Source: Saprospiraceae bacterium (GTDB lineage: Bacteria > Bacteroidota > Bacteroidia > Chitinophagales > Saprospiraceae). Taken from it: DNA of 64,000 nucleotides. The notes beneath the pieces were generated by a model. It saw nothing but the letters and a program-made list of their open reading frames with translations, made no database searches and was not told the origin of the DNA. The position numbers and the translations under genes were made by a program. Where the stretch lies: NCBI GenBank assembly GCA_016706365.1, contig JADJJU010000025.1, positions 62,001 through 126,000 on the forward strand, given 5' to 3'. This document shows positions 11,201 to 20,200 of the stretch, one piece after another. Every line of letters starts with the position of its first letter. Position 1 is the first letter of the stretch.

Positions 11201-13047
11201 GTAACTGTAACTGCATAAGTTCCAGTAGAATTATATGAAGCGCTGGTATTATTCCCTCCTCCTCCGGACCATTGATAAGAAGCACCTGTTGCTCCTGATT
11301 GTGCCGTTAAAATAGTGTTACTACCTTCACAGAATCTATCCTGGCCATTAATTTCAACCGGTAATTCTTCATCTACCTGAATGGTAAAACAATGTTGATT
11401 AGTAAGAGAAGGGCAGGAGAGGTTCAGGACTTCAACACAAATTTCATGGACTCCCTGATTATTCAGATTTACCACAAACACTTGTCCATTACTTGGTCCA
11501 TCGGGTAACAAACTGCCATTAATAGTCCAGGTAGTCAGGAGTTCAGAGTCATAATTTTCAAGAACAAAAACTGCCTGATTTCCCAGACATCCGTTGGCAG
11601 GTCCGCTTATGACAGGTTCATCAGGAATCACTACAGAATATGAAATAGCAAAAACAGCAGTATCTGCACAAACAACTCCATTGTAATCTATATAGGCGAT
11701 AAATGTGTATATACCCGGTTCAATCGTTGATAAGTCAAAACCGCCGGATATCTCAGTCCCATTTAATAACCAGGATCCCTGGAGCCCCGGCAAGAATGAA
11801 TTATCTGGTAAAAGCAGGGCATTTGAACCATTTGCATCCATAATAGCAGGGTCTTCCGGGCAGATTATGTCATCAGTTGTAAGGAACATCAGATCCTCAG
11901 TTACAGTGATAGTTTTAAGAATCAAATTATAGTCCTGAGGACAACCATTTGCATTCGTGATTACCATTGGATAATCTCCAGGATCTGAAACTATGCCTAT
12001 TATTGGGTCATTATAAGTTTCACCGGCGCAAATAATAATTTCTTCATTGATCGGTAGGTTGTCAATAACATTCAATGTTACTATTATAGTACTATCGCAA
12101 CCGCGGTCGGAGATTAATTCATAAGATGTGCTGAATTGTCCACCTGATGCAGGAGTTATTTCAGTCCCATCAGGGCTCACATAAGTTTCACCTAAACAGA
12201 TATCAAATGGTCCAAGATTAGTTGGTGGGAGCTCTTCTACTGTAAAAGTAAAACAAGCATCACCTAAATAATTATAGTTTTGCAAGTTATCACAGGGATT
12301 CAAGGCATTAAAGAGACAAACTTCATATTGTCCGGCAGCTGTTCCATTCGGGACCTGGAAAGTGACATTATTTAAATTGGTAGTTTGTTGAGCACCAAAA
12401 GGCATAGTCCAAATAAACTGATTTGCAAATTCCGGCTGTGCTACAGTTATTGTGACTTCTTCACCCGGACATACAACTGTTGGTCCAGAAACATCAATAC
12501 TTGTAGGAACCTGATCCTCAAGCGATGGTGCTTCAATTCCAATAGTGTTTACGATTCGATAATCACAAATAGATCCAGCACAGCCATCCAAAAGAAACCA
12601 ATATTGTTGCCCAATCACAAATTGATTACTGCTCAATGAAATATTTCCATTGGTATTTCCACACTCAGTATCGCATGCTCCGGGAACAACGGCCAAAGGA
12701 CCACCACCTCCGCCGGGGCAGGCACTCAATATTGCTGCCTGAGGCCCCCTGGAACCGCCAGATTGTGTACAATTTGTGTACTCAATAGTTATCGATATTG
12801 TGGTGCTTGTGGCAATAAAACTGAAATAATGTGGATTATTAAGTGCTTGAAAACCAGCACAGCCGGATACATTAATGTTGAAATTTACATTTGGAAATGT
12901 AGAACAAAAATTATTCAATTCACAAACTATGGGAGCTTCTGGACAAGTAATGGTGGGTTGTGGTAGATTGGGGTCGCACTGGGCAGTAGCGGCATGAGTC
13001 AATAATGAAACAATTGCCACAACAGCAAATTTGAAGTATTTGATCAC
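8218..13047 (-). CDS. Giant secreted Ig/PKD-repeat surface protein, copy 3 (intact)
   Basis: The intact 1,609-residue member of the family. Signal peptide about 1-22 (cut after ATA), N-terminal cysteine-rich domain about 23-170, PKD-like modules about 190-570, and about ten Ig-like repeats of 76-78 residues (about 570-1,330). A SprB-type repeat follows (DPTCFNDRDGAIVIE...ANGC, about 1,390-1,465), then a type B T9SS sorting domain over the last 90 residues (NVFIPTGFSPDFNG, FDRWGEMVF, WDGT, YGNVALIR). Start is GTG. The N-terminal 600 residues and the last 100 are AT-richer and divergent from copy 2. The middle is near-identical in DNA to copy 2, and its upstream part to copy 1. Likely a surface adhesin or gliding-related filament; ligand unknown. 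Confidence 0.88.
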   Translation of the reverse strand: MIKYFKFAVVAIVSLLTHAATAQCDPNLPQPTITCPEAPIVCELNNFCSTFPNVNFNINVSGCAGFQALNNPHYFSFIATSTTISITIEYTNCTQSGGSRGPQAAILSACPGGGGGPLAVVPGACDTECGNTNGNISLSSNQFVIGQQYWFLLDGCAGSICDYRIVNTIGIEAPSLEDQVPTSIDVSGPTVVCPGEEVTITVAQPEFANQFIWTMPFGAQQTTNLNNVTFQVPNGTAAGQYEVCLFNALNPCDNLQNYNYLGDACFTFTVEELPPTNLGPFDICLGETYVSPDGTEITPASGGQFSTSYELISDRGCDSTIIVTLNVIDNLPINEEIIICAGETYNDPIIGIVSDPGDYPMVITNANGCPQDYNLILKTITVTEDLMFLTTDDIICPEDPAIMDANGSNALLLPDNSFLPGLQGSWLLNGTEISGGFDLSTIEPGIYTFIAYIDYNGVVCADTAVFAISYSVVIPDEPVISGPANGCLGNQAVFVLENYDSELLTTWTINGSLLPDGPSNGQVFVVNLNNQGVHEICVEVLNLSCPSLTNQHCFTIQVDEELPVEINGQDRFCEGSNTILTAQSGATGASYQWSGGGGNNTSASYNSTGTYAVTVTDNRGCTGSTSVTVTMVNNPEPMITGSASYCIGSNTTLAALGGPFTSYLWTGGATTPNVTINAPGTVVLTVTNSDGCSGTASVTVSEQTELSPAIGGPSGFCSGQMVTLDAGAFFATYLWSNNATTSSIQTNTGGVYSVTVTDASGCSGTSSVTVVENNNPVPMITTPALQVCPEDDALLTVNLANVSYMWNNSTTGQTLTAVNAGTYSVTVTDGNGCTGTTSVTTTEFTSPAPVITGQDYYCAGGDVSIGVSATFAGYEWSGGVPQNAQNTTVNTAGTYVVTVTDGNGCSANTSFMVRQEANPVPVVQGGGDVCEGFSATLSTTQAFTAYSWSTGAITPTIDVNTTGTYIVTVTNTLGCEGTAQANVVIRPTPTVVIGGSSTFCIGFSATLDAGSFTTYLWSTGATSPELIVNVAGQYCVTVTDQYGCVASACKDIIQDTELNTTITGDAFYCAGDSTRVDVGGGFAMYTWSGGLPSTRQVWISTPGMYPVTVSDVSGCTGSASVTVAENALPQPLITGPGSFCTGNTAILDGGTWASYEWSTTAISRTITVSTGGTYALTVVDGNGCVGTTSRAIEELAELSPGISGDRDFCAGLSTTLTIEPGYTTYQWLDNSSMNPDRVFTTGGTFTVRVTDADGCSGTGTVTVEVLPLPIADAGEDKELTCRDSVQTLGGNNTPQSGHRYEWKEISGTVVSGTGRLLEVTTAGMYELLVVNSQTGCMKTDTARVTLNANLITDAEITSKDPTCFNDRDGAIVIETVIGGTSPYTYTINNQTGQQLQGLSPGSYDVEIEDANGCRYTAQIILNNPEQLTLDVGPDLTLSYGDTLVVVPVTNMSPPYTNLEWLEGDTICTGCINLVLDIIPELSNIYRLTLADANGCEVSDFLRVTLKRNRNVFIPTGFSPDFNGRNDRLTVYGGKDLIRVKSFKVFDRWGEMVFIEEDFPPADLEENIPHGWDGTFQGRELVPAVYAYLAEVIFNDGQIIKVYGNVALIR
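8512..11061 (-). repeat. Shared 2.5-kb cassette inside copy 3
   Basis: Homogenised block matching 3,350-5,900 (copy 2) and 1-708 (copy 1). Both edges are abrupt. At 8,512 the match to copy 2 begins within one codon. At about 11,061 the match to copy 1 ends just after CCGTCCATAAATA. Third codon positions within the block favour C/G, unlike the AT-rich flanks of the same gene. Confidence 0.7.
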
Positions 13048-13215
13048 AGCTCTACATTTAAAATTATAAAAATCAATATTTAATTCGGGACATCTGCCGA
13101 AAAAAATATTAATAACCGCGGCTACAACAATTGTGTGATAAATATATGGGAGAAAGACTCAATATCCAAAGGAATAAGCTGCTTAATTACATATTAGACA
13201 TGGATAAATTCCTTA

Positions 13216-13389
13216 TTATCTGGAGAGTAAGAATTCCCCTGTAAAGTAAACAGAAGGCTGTCCATTTCGGGAGACTAATAATTTGTAAACATAAATAGAA
13301 GGAAGCGCTTCTCGACCGTCAAAATTGTTATCCCAAACAATTTTTTCAATTGTAGGAAAATAGTTGTTAGCAAAAAACACTCTATTTTT
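13216..13389 (-). pseudogene. C-terminal tail of the P-domain surface gene, cut off by an in-frame TAA
   Basis: Directly after the TAA at 13,390-13,392 the same frame stays open for 57 codons, reading KNRVFFANNYFP...WDNNFDGREALPSIYVYKL and ending GEFLLSR followed by two stops. This is the second half of a type B sorting domain. Family members have a DRWGN motif where this gene has DR-stop-KN, so the stop replaces the conserved tryptophan. Confidence 0.75.
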
Positions 13390-15375
13390 TTATCGGTCAA
13401 AGATTTCTAAATGATCAACTTTTATTGAAATATCGTCGGTAAATATTTGAATCTTATCATTGATCCCATCAGTATTAGGTGAGAATGCATCCGGAAAAAA
13501 GAATTGAAAATTTTCATCTATAAATATCCATAAAGTATCTCTATATGTGCAGCCTACATTGGATATTAATGTAAATAAAACCGGTATTGTTTTACTGGTA
13601 GAGATATTCCACACATCACAGGAATTGCATGTATCAGTATCAGGGATTTCCCATATCCAATAGTCAATTTCTGAATCAATTACATCACTATTGAATCCAA
13701 GCTCAAAGACATCTGTGGGTTTTCCTCTCCGGTCAGGACCAATATCTACAAACCTGGGTACTAATGGAGGTATTTCAATGGTATCTAACCAACGGCAACC
13801 ATCTGCATCACTTATTTCAAGAATATAAGTACCTGCCCGAAGCCCATTAATATTTCCCGAGTTATCTCCTATGTGCGTACCTGCTTTATATTCATAGGGT
13901 GAATTTCCACCGAAAACATTTAAAATTGAAACAGAACCTGTATTCAGCTCCTGACATTGAGGCCCTTGAATTATATATTCCACAGAATCTATTGACTCTT
14001 CTGATTTGCTCACCCATACACTGTCAATTAGTGAGCATTGATTGATTGAATTATTTAAATTAAGTATATACAAACCTTCTGTTGTAATATTTATAATTGC
14101 CTGATTTTCATTACCAGGAACAATAATGCCGCCAACAGTAGTCCATTGAAATGTATACTCCAGCTCATTTGCAGGTAAAAATCCTATATCCCGGCTTGTT
14201 ACATCACAATTTAATGATAGGCTATCAGGTAGTTGTGCGTTAATACTGGCTTCAATTAGAATATTAATAGTCGGTGCCGGTAGAAAACATAAGATAGTAT
14301 CCTGTGGAAGATATTGGAATGAATATATACCTGTTGAAAATCCCAGTATGTTTACTGTTCCTAAAATAGAGTCTAATGCAGTGGGAGGAAGATTTGGAGC
14401 ACCAGTGTAAACCCACTTACCACCGGGATCATTTCCAATAATCCAATTTGAAAGCTGTACTATAGAATCTATACCAATGCAGATTCTTAGAGAATCTCCA
14501 ATGTATTCACCACTTGAAAAGACAGGAATTGACTCAACATGTAAAGTATCCTGAAAATTGCATAAAGGTTTTGGATTAGTTAGAGTAAACCCAAATTGAT
14601 AAGACCCGGAAGGTTGGCCTTCAAAATTAGCTGATACTCCAGCCTGCAAATTCAAAGAATGACCCAAGGGTCCATTTATAATAACCCATGTTCCGTTATT
14701 TGAATGATTCTTATATGAATTGAGATTAATTATATCCAAACCACAAACATTCAATGTATCATTTTGTACAGTATAATCTTCACAGGAACAATCCAATACA
14801 TTTACAAAAATAGTGTCTTCTACTGGAGGACAATTTCCATTTGAATAATCTGAACGAATTAAAAAAGCATATCTTCCAGGCATGACATTCTCAAAATCAA
14901 TTAATGGAAAGTTTCCTGTTCCTACTCCATTCAAATTCACAAAACTCAGGCTGCCGCTTATCCCTGCACTCAATTCATCGAAATCAACAAAGGTCTCAAA
15001 TCCTCCGATAAGCTCCTGATTGCAAACTAATTCATCGGCAATCCCACTCAAGTCGGGAACACTATATCTATTAAATGAATATTGATCATTTATCAAAATA
15101 AGACAATCTGAATTCCCATCCGGGTATACTGAAAGCAATTCAATTGTAAACATCAATCCGGGTACATCCAAAGTAAGGATTGTATCATGAGTCAAACCTG
15201 AAAATGCGGTTATCCCAATTCCAGGAATATTCAACTCTACCGTATAGAAACCTGGAATTGGAAGTGAAAATTGAAGTCTGAGCGAATCCCCATCGCACAG
15301 AGTAGTTGATAGCGGTGTTATTCCAGCAAAAAGATCTGGACTGAAGTAATATTTACGGGATATTTGAAAGAACAT
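13390..15375 (-). CDS. P-domain surface protein, C-terminal fragment (frameshifted and prematurely stopped)
   Basis: Contains PKD/Ig-like modules, a SprB-like repeat (GPQCQELNTGSVSI...GGNSPYEY...DADGC) and the first half of a type B T9SS sorting domain (FFPDAFSPNTDGINDKI, LEIFDR). It then stops at 13,390. The N-terminal residues before about DLFAGITPL are likely not native, because the preceding gene runs into this one through at least two frame changes between about 15,340 and 15,430. With the fragments 15,353-17,215 and 13,216-13,389 it forms one gene of about 1,330 codons. Either a decaying pseudogene or a gene with local consensus errors; the in-frame stop favours real decay. Confidence 0.65.
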   Translation of the reverse strand: MFFQISRKYYFSPDLFAGITPLSTTLCDGDSLRLQFSLPIPGFYTVELNIPGIGITAFSGLTHDTILTLDVPGLMFTIELLSVYPDGNSDCLILINDQYSFNRYSVPDLSGIADELVCNQELIGGFETFVDFDELSAGISGSLSFVNLNGVGTGNFPLIDFENVMPGRYAFLIRSDYSNGNCPPVEDTIFVNVLDCSCEDYTVQNDTLNVCGLDIINLNSYKNHSNNGTWVIINGPLGHSLNLQAGVSANFEGQPSGSYQFGFTLTNPKPLCNFQDTLHVESIPVFSSGEYIGDSLRICIGIDSIVQLSNWIIGNDPGGKWVYTGAPNLPPTALDSILGTVNILGFSTGIYSFQYLPQDTILCFLPAPTINILIEASINAQLPDSLSLNCDVTSRDIGFLPANELEYTFQWTTVGGIIVPGNENQAIINITTEGLYILNLNNSINQCSLIDSVWVSKSEESIDSVEYIIQGPQCQELNTGSVSILNVFGGNSPYEYKAGTHIGDNSGNINGLRAGTYILEISDADGCRWLDTIEIPPLVPRFVDIGPDRRGKPTDVFELGFNSDVIDSEIDYWIWEIPDTDTCNSCDVWNISTSKTIPVLFTLISNVGCTYRDTLWIFIDENFQFFFPDAFSPNTDGINDKIQIFTDDISIKVDHLEIFDR

Positions 15376-17215
15376 GAATTGCTGATAAGTTCGAACTCAA
15401 ATTGATACTGTCCGGGAGTAAAACTAATAATTCAAATTGAGTGGGCGAAATTTCGTCGATGATATAAGTTGAATTGGGGCCGTCAATGAATGTAAAAGCC
15501 CCTGATCCGGGCAATCCCGGCAACTCAAATAAGACCTGAGTTCCACACACTGTGGTGTCTGAAGGAAGTTCAATTAGTGGAGCAGGCAGGAGCTGGACAG
15601 GCAAGCATACTTTTTCTGTGATGTAACAAGGATCATCCAGGACGACACAGACTTCTACATTCGAACCATTTTGAATGATATAGTCAGCAGCAATAGCGCC
15701 ATTTTTTAATGTGATATTTCCGACTCCGTTCTGAAGAGTCCAAACATAATTTCCCCCTGTAACCGGATTAGTGATTGATGCCTCAAAAATATTCCCAATG
15801 CACAAACTACCGGAAACAGCAATTTGAGGTGTGTGCAAAATTCGGGTATCATTCACCTGAAAACTAAAGGTATCTGCACAAATAATAAGGGTAGATTCTC
15901 CCTGAATGATCAAATGATAAATTCCTGCGGAGTCCACTAACAAAATTTCCGACTGACTCAATTGAGCTGAAGATTCATCGAGCCAGGAGTAAGAAATTTC
16001 TCCCGGTAAAAAATTTGTTACCAACTGAAGAAGTCCAAGTTGAACAGTGCTATTGAAGCAGGAAAGGTCCGAAACTGAGGCAGGAATGCCTTCTAATTCA
16101 TACTTTAATAAATCGAGAGTAATCACACTATCGCAGCCGTTTCCATCTAAAACATCCACAGAATATATTCCTGTCTCCAGGAATGAGACACCATTAATTA
16201 AAACAGAATCTCCTGCACAAATATGTTGTACAATTCTGGTGGTGTCATTGGCTGGAAAAATAGTAACGGGAATACAATTTGAAGACAGGGCTGCACAGAA
16301 TGGTGGACTTAGAGAAGTCAAAGTGTCTTCCAAAAAGTCGATCGTTTCACCTATAATCTGATCTACAATCACGGTTTCTTCTGCAAGCAAATATGAGATT
16401 CCACAAATTTCGTACTGTCCGGCAACATAATTTCTTAAATCTGGCACACTAAGAGTATCCTCTATAATACCATTTTGGGATACTAAATATAAATAACCAT
16501 AATCATTAGGGTCAGGAGTAAACCCGACATAATTAAGGTCAATGTCCAATACCAGATCTGCATCATTGAGGCAATAAGTTGAATCCGCCAATGTCATTTC
16601 TCCACCTTTTGCCAAACAAATGGAGCAGTCCAATCCATCAGGATCACAAAACAGAATTGCAAAACTCCTCAATGTTGCTACATTGAAAAGTGAAGAATTG
16701 ACAATTTCAATTTGCCAAAATCCATTGACCGGACCAATATTAAAATCTTCTAAACAACCATTGTTTGGATAATAGGAACCTACAAAATTGCCCAAAATAC
16801 CCCAGGGTTGATTGTTGGACCATATCGGCGAAAATCCATTGTCAGGAGAGGCAATATCACCACAAGGCACAAAAGATACATTCCATCGGGTAAGGTTTGT
16901 GGGATTGGTGGGTACGACTGACCCTACCATATTAACCACGGTTCCACTTGGTGATATCAAATTGATTTCAAGCTCCCCAATTAAATTGTGACTAAATTCA
17001 AGGAAAACTCCGCATATGCCCTGATCCGGATTTGACAGATCATTGTTGATTGCACCAACTACCTCTAATGAGAAAGACTGTGTTTGTCCCGGTGGTACTG
17101 TTACCGGGCCTACAAAGGCACACTGAGCTTCACTGTAAACCAGTGTAAAACTAAAAACTGTAGTTATTAAGACTACAATTAACACCTGATGATATTTTAT
17201 AAAGATGAATTTCAA
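15353..17215 (-). CDS. P-domain surface protein, N-terminal fragment
   Basis: A 620-residue frame with a signal peptide (hydrophobic VLIVVLITTVFSFTLVY, cut before QCAF). A proprotein-convertase P-domain-like region follows (about residues 35-190: ISPSGTVVNM, WNVSFVPC, PWGILGNF, GFWQIEIVN), then PKD/Ig-like modules. The end is not native: a second frame at 15,360-15,430 reads SFTPGQYQFEFELISN, which continues the fold better, before the third frame (13,390-15,375) takes over. Start is TTG; no in-frame ATG was found upstream. P-domains in Bacteroidota are usually in secreted proteins; no protease domain is present here. Confidence 0.7.
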   Translation of the reverse strand: MKFIFIKYHQVLIVVLITTVFSFTLVYSEAQCAFVGPVTVPPGQTQSFSLEVVGAINNDLSNPDQGICGVFLEFSHNLIGELEINLISPSGTVVNMVGSVVPTNPTNLTRWNVSFVPCGDIASPDNGFSPIWSNNQPWGILGNFVGSYYPNNGCLEDFNIGPVNGFWQIEIVNSSLFNVATLRSFAILFCDPDGLDCSICLAKGGEMTLADSTYCLNDADLVLDIDLNYVGFTPDPNDYGYLYLVSQNGIIEDTLSVPDLRNYVAGQYEICGISYLLAEETVIVDQIIGETIDFLEDTLTSLSPPFCAALSSNCIPVTIFPANDTTRIVQHICAGDSVLINGVSFLETGIYSVDVLDGNGCDSVITLDLLKYELEGIPASVSDLSCFNSTVQLGLLQLVTNFLPGEISYSWLDESSAQLSQSEILLVDSAGIYHLIIQGESTLIICADTFSFQVNDTRILHTPQIAVSGSLCIGNIFEASITNPVTGGNYVWTLQNGVGNITLKNGAIAADYIIQNGSNVEVCVVLDDPCYITEKVCLPVQLLPAPLIELPSDTTVCGTQVLFELPGLPGSGAFTFIDGPNSTYIIDEISPTQFELLVLLPDSINLSSNLSAIHVLSNIP

Positions 17216-17244
17216 AATTTTAATGATTAACCATACTAAAACTC

Positions 17245-17280
17245 AAAGAGCTGCCCGGGAATTATCGCAGGCAGCTCTTT
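17245..17280 (-). terminator. Terminator after the 17,299-24,600 gene
   Basis: Perfect 11-bp inverted repeat, AAAGAGCTGCC (17245-17255) with GGCAGCTCTTT (17270-17280), placed 19 bases after the stop of the minus-strand gene. Nearly symmetrical A/T tails could let it work in both directions. Confidence 0.75.
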
Positions 17281-17298
17281 AAATTAAATATTAATGAT

Positions 17299-20200
17299 CT
17301 AGTTTTTTTCTGCCCTCATTAATGAAACATCTCCATAGTAATTTTCAATACTTCCATCTGTGAACCTCACGACTATGCTATAAACAAACACCGCAGGATT
17401 TACAGCCTCACCTCTATGCAGACCATTCCAGCCTTCAGCTGCTTCATTCGGTGGAAAATCTTCATTAATGAAAACCTCATTTCCCCATCGGTTGAATATC
17501 TTCATTGATTCAATTCTGGCAACTTCAATTCCTCCAAAGACAAAAAACATATCATTAATTCCGTCACCATTTGGAGAGAAAGCTGCCGGAATAAAGACTC
17601 TTCTTTTTTTCTTTACAGTAATTGATATTTCATCTGAACCCTTACAGCCAGATGAGTCTGTGACTTCTACTCTGATAATTGTCTGATCTGCAGGACTAAT
17701 ATTTACAAGTGGGCAAGTAGCACAATCAATAGATTCATCACCCGTCCACCAATAACTTGTGCTAGCATTTGGCTGAATATTCAGAACCGGAACTAACTCA
17801 ACCACATCTCCGGTTTCCATGAGAATATCTGGTCCGAGATCTACTGTTAATCTATCAGGATGTCTCACGAGCAATGTATATTCCTGGGTACAGCCATTTG
17901 CATCCTTAACTTCCAGTACATAACTGCCTTGTTTTAAGTTTTCAAAATTTAACTGAGAACTGAATGCTGAGTTATTTAATGAATACATGTATGGTGGAGT
18001 ACCGCCTGATGCATCTTCAATGACAATAGATCCATCACTAAAGCCAAAGCAAGTGGCATCTGTTACATCTGTCAATAGTTCAGGACCTTCAGTCACTGTA
18101 ACGATTATACTCTCCTGATATGGACAAACAGATTCCCTGTATGTTAAAAATATCTCATGGTCACCTGGACCTGCAATAAATGGATCGAATAGTCCATTAG
18201 CCTGATTAACAATACCCGGACCGGACCATATGTAAGTTCCTCCACCATATCCTCCAGTGGCGGATGCTGTTAATTTAACAGTATTTCCAGCTTCAGTCAT
18301 ACAAAGTACAGGTTGCGGGCTAATTGTTAAAACAACATCTGCACAATTGACCGCATAACAGGTCAGTTCACCTTCCGGGCTATTACCACAAGGTCCGCTA
18401 TCGACTGCGACAACTGTTATAGTTACTGAGTCCCCTGTAATTAAATTTTGTAAATCCAGTATATTGGAAGAAACTAATGTCGGAGGAGCTCCATCTATGC
18501 TTACAAGGTATCCTTCAGTGCCTACATTATTCCAGGAGAATGTTATAGAGGTAAGCGTTGAGTTACAGCTAATAATCGGTGCCGCCAATCTTCGATCTAC
18601 TCTGACAGTATGAGTTACAGGATCAGAAATACAAGCATTATCTGTAACAATTAGCTCAAGATTCTTGGTTCCGTTGGTAGGCCAGCTTACTTCCAGATTA
18701 GCTGTACCTGCTCCTGAAATAATAGTTGCGCCATCCAAAGACCAACTATATGTGCCAGCGCTTGTTGCTGTCCCAGTGAATTGAACATCGCCTGTTTCAT
18801 CAATACAAAGCGGGCTTGTTGCAGTAAATTCAGCTAAAGGTTGAGGTCTTACATCTATATAAATGGTATCATAATAATTGCACGCTTTCTCTCTGTAAGC
18901 ATAAACAATCTCGTGATTTCCTACTCCTGCCAATTTAGGATCGAATGTACCAATCTGATTATCTATGAGACCTGCACCTCCAATCCATTGCCCAGTGCCA
19001 CTGACGACCTGACCTGTTACATCCACATCAAGTGAGACAATTGGAGTATTACTTCTAAGGCATATGAAACTTACAGGACTTATATCCACAAATATGCCAG
19101 GACATTGCTCAGCTTCACATGTCAAATCTGTAGTAGCACTATTTCCACAAGAATATCCTGCAGGAGCAACGGCTGTAACACTAATGGTTACAACCTGACC
19201 AACAGTCAAACCAGTAACTAAAGCAGATAAATCAGTTGTTGTAAAGGTAGAACCAGGGTTTGTTGTAACAATATAACCTGTAGCTCCAGATACAGGACCC
19301 CATGTAAATTCTACCTCTGTTGTGGAGCTATTGCAGATGACAACCGGAGCAGCCAGAGGCACCTCAACAGTGATATCTCTGCTTTCAGGATCTGAAGCAC
19401 AGCCATTTTGAGAAACAGTTAATGTAACTGTTTTCACTCCGCCGGATGCCCATTGAATATCAATATTCGGACCTGTCGAGCTTCCAATTATATTTCCTCC
19501 ATTAACTGTCCAAGTGTAAGTAGCCCCTACTCCTGCATTGCCTGTATAATTAGCACTTACTATTTCATCGGTACAAATCGGACCGTTAATTGTAAAGTCT
19601 GCTGTCGGAACCTCTAAAACTTCAATGGTTACATTTGCAAAATAATTGCAAAAATCTTCGTTGAATCTGGCCTCAATTACATGAGTACCTACTCCGGCGA
19701 CCTGAGGATCAAAAATTCCTGTAGCAGGATTAGTAATACCCGGACCAGACCAACTATAAGTCCCGGTTCCATCACTTCCAGCGGCGTTTGCTACTAGTTG
19801 AACAGTAGCAGCACTAGCGGTCAAACAAATGGAAGACACAGGATTAATAGTGACAACAATTGGCTCACATGGTTTTGGTGCACAAGAAGCAGTTCCAATT
19901 CCGCTATTTCCACATGGCCCATTGCCAACGGCGATCACTTGTATCGTAATAGCAGGATCTCCCTGATTAAGTCCGTTAATTTGATGTGTAGTTAGATTGG
20001 TTGGAGTAAATGGGCCCCCATCTATTGATATCAGATATTGAGTAACTCCTGGAATCGGGTCCCAGTTAAATGTCACAGAAACCGGGTTTGCACCACAGGT
20101 TACGACAGGAATTGGCAGTGGCTCTTCCACTTCGATACTGGCTGTGTAAGTTTGAGAAGTACAGAAATCATCTTCGACAAAAACACTGATACTTTTTGTA

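Noticed and set aside
15353..17215. Subtilisin-like protease suggested by the P-domain
   Set aside because: No catalytic Asp/His/Ser motifs are present; the rest consists of PKD/Ig-like modules.
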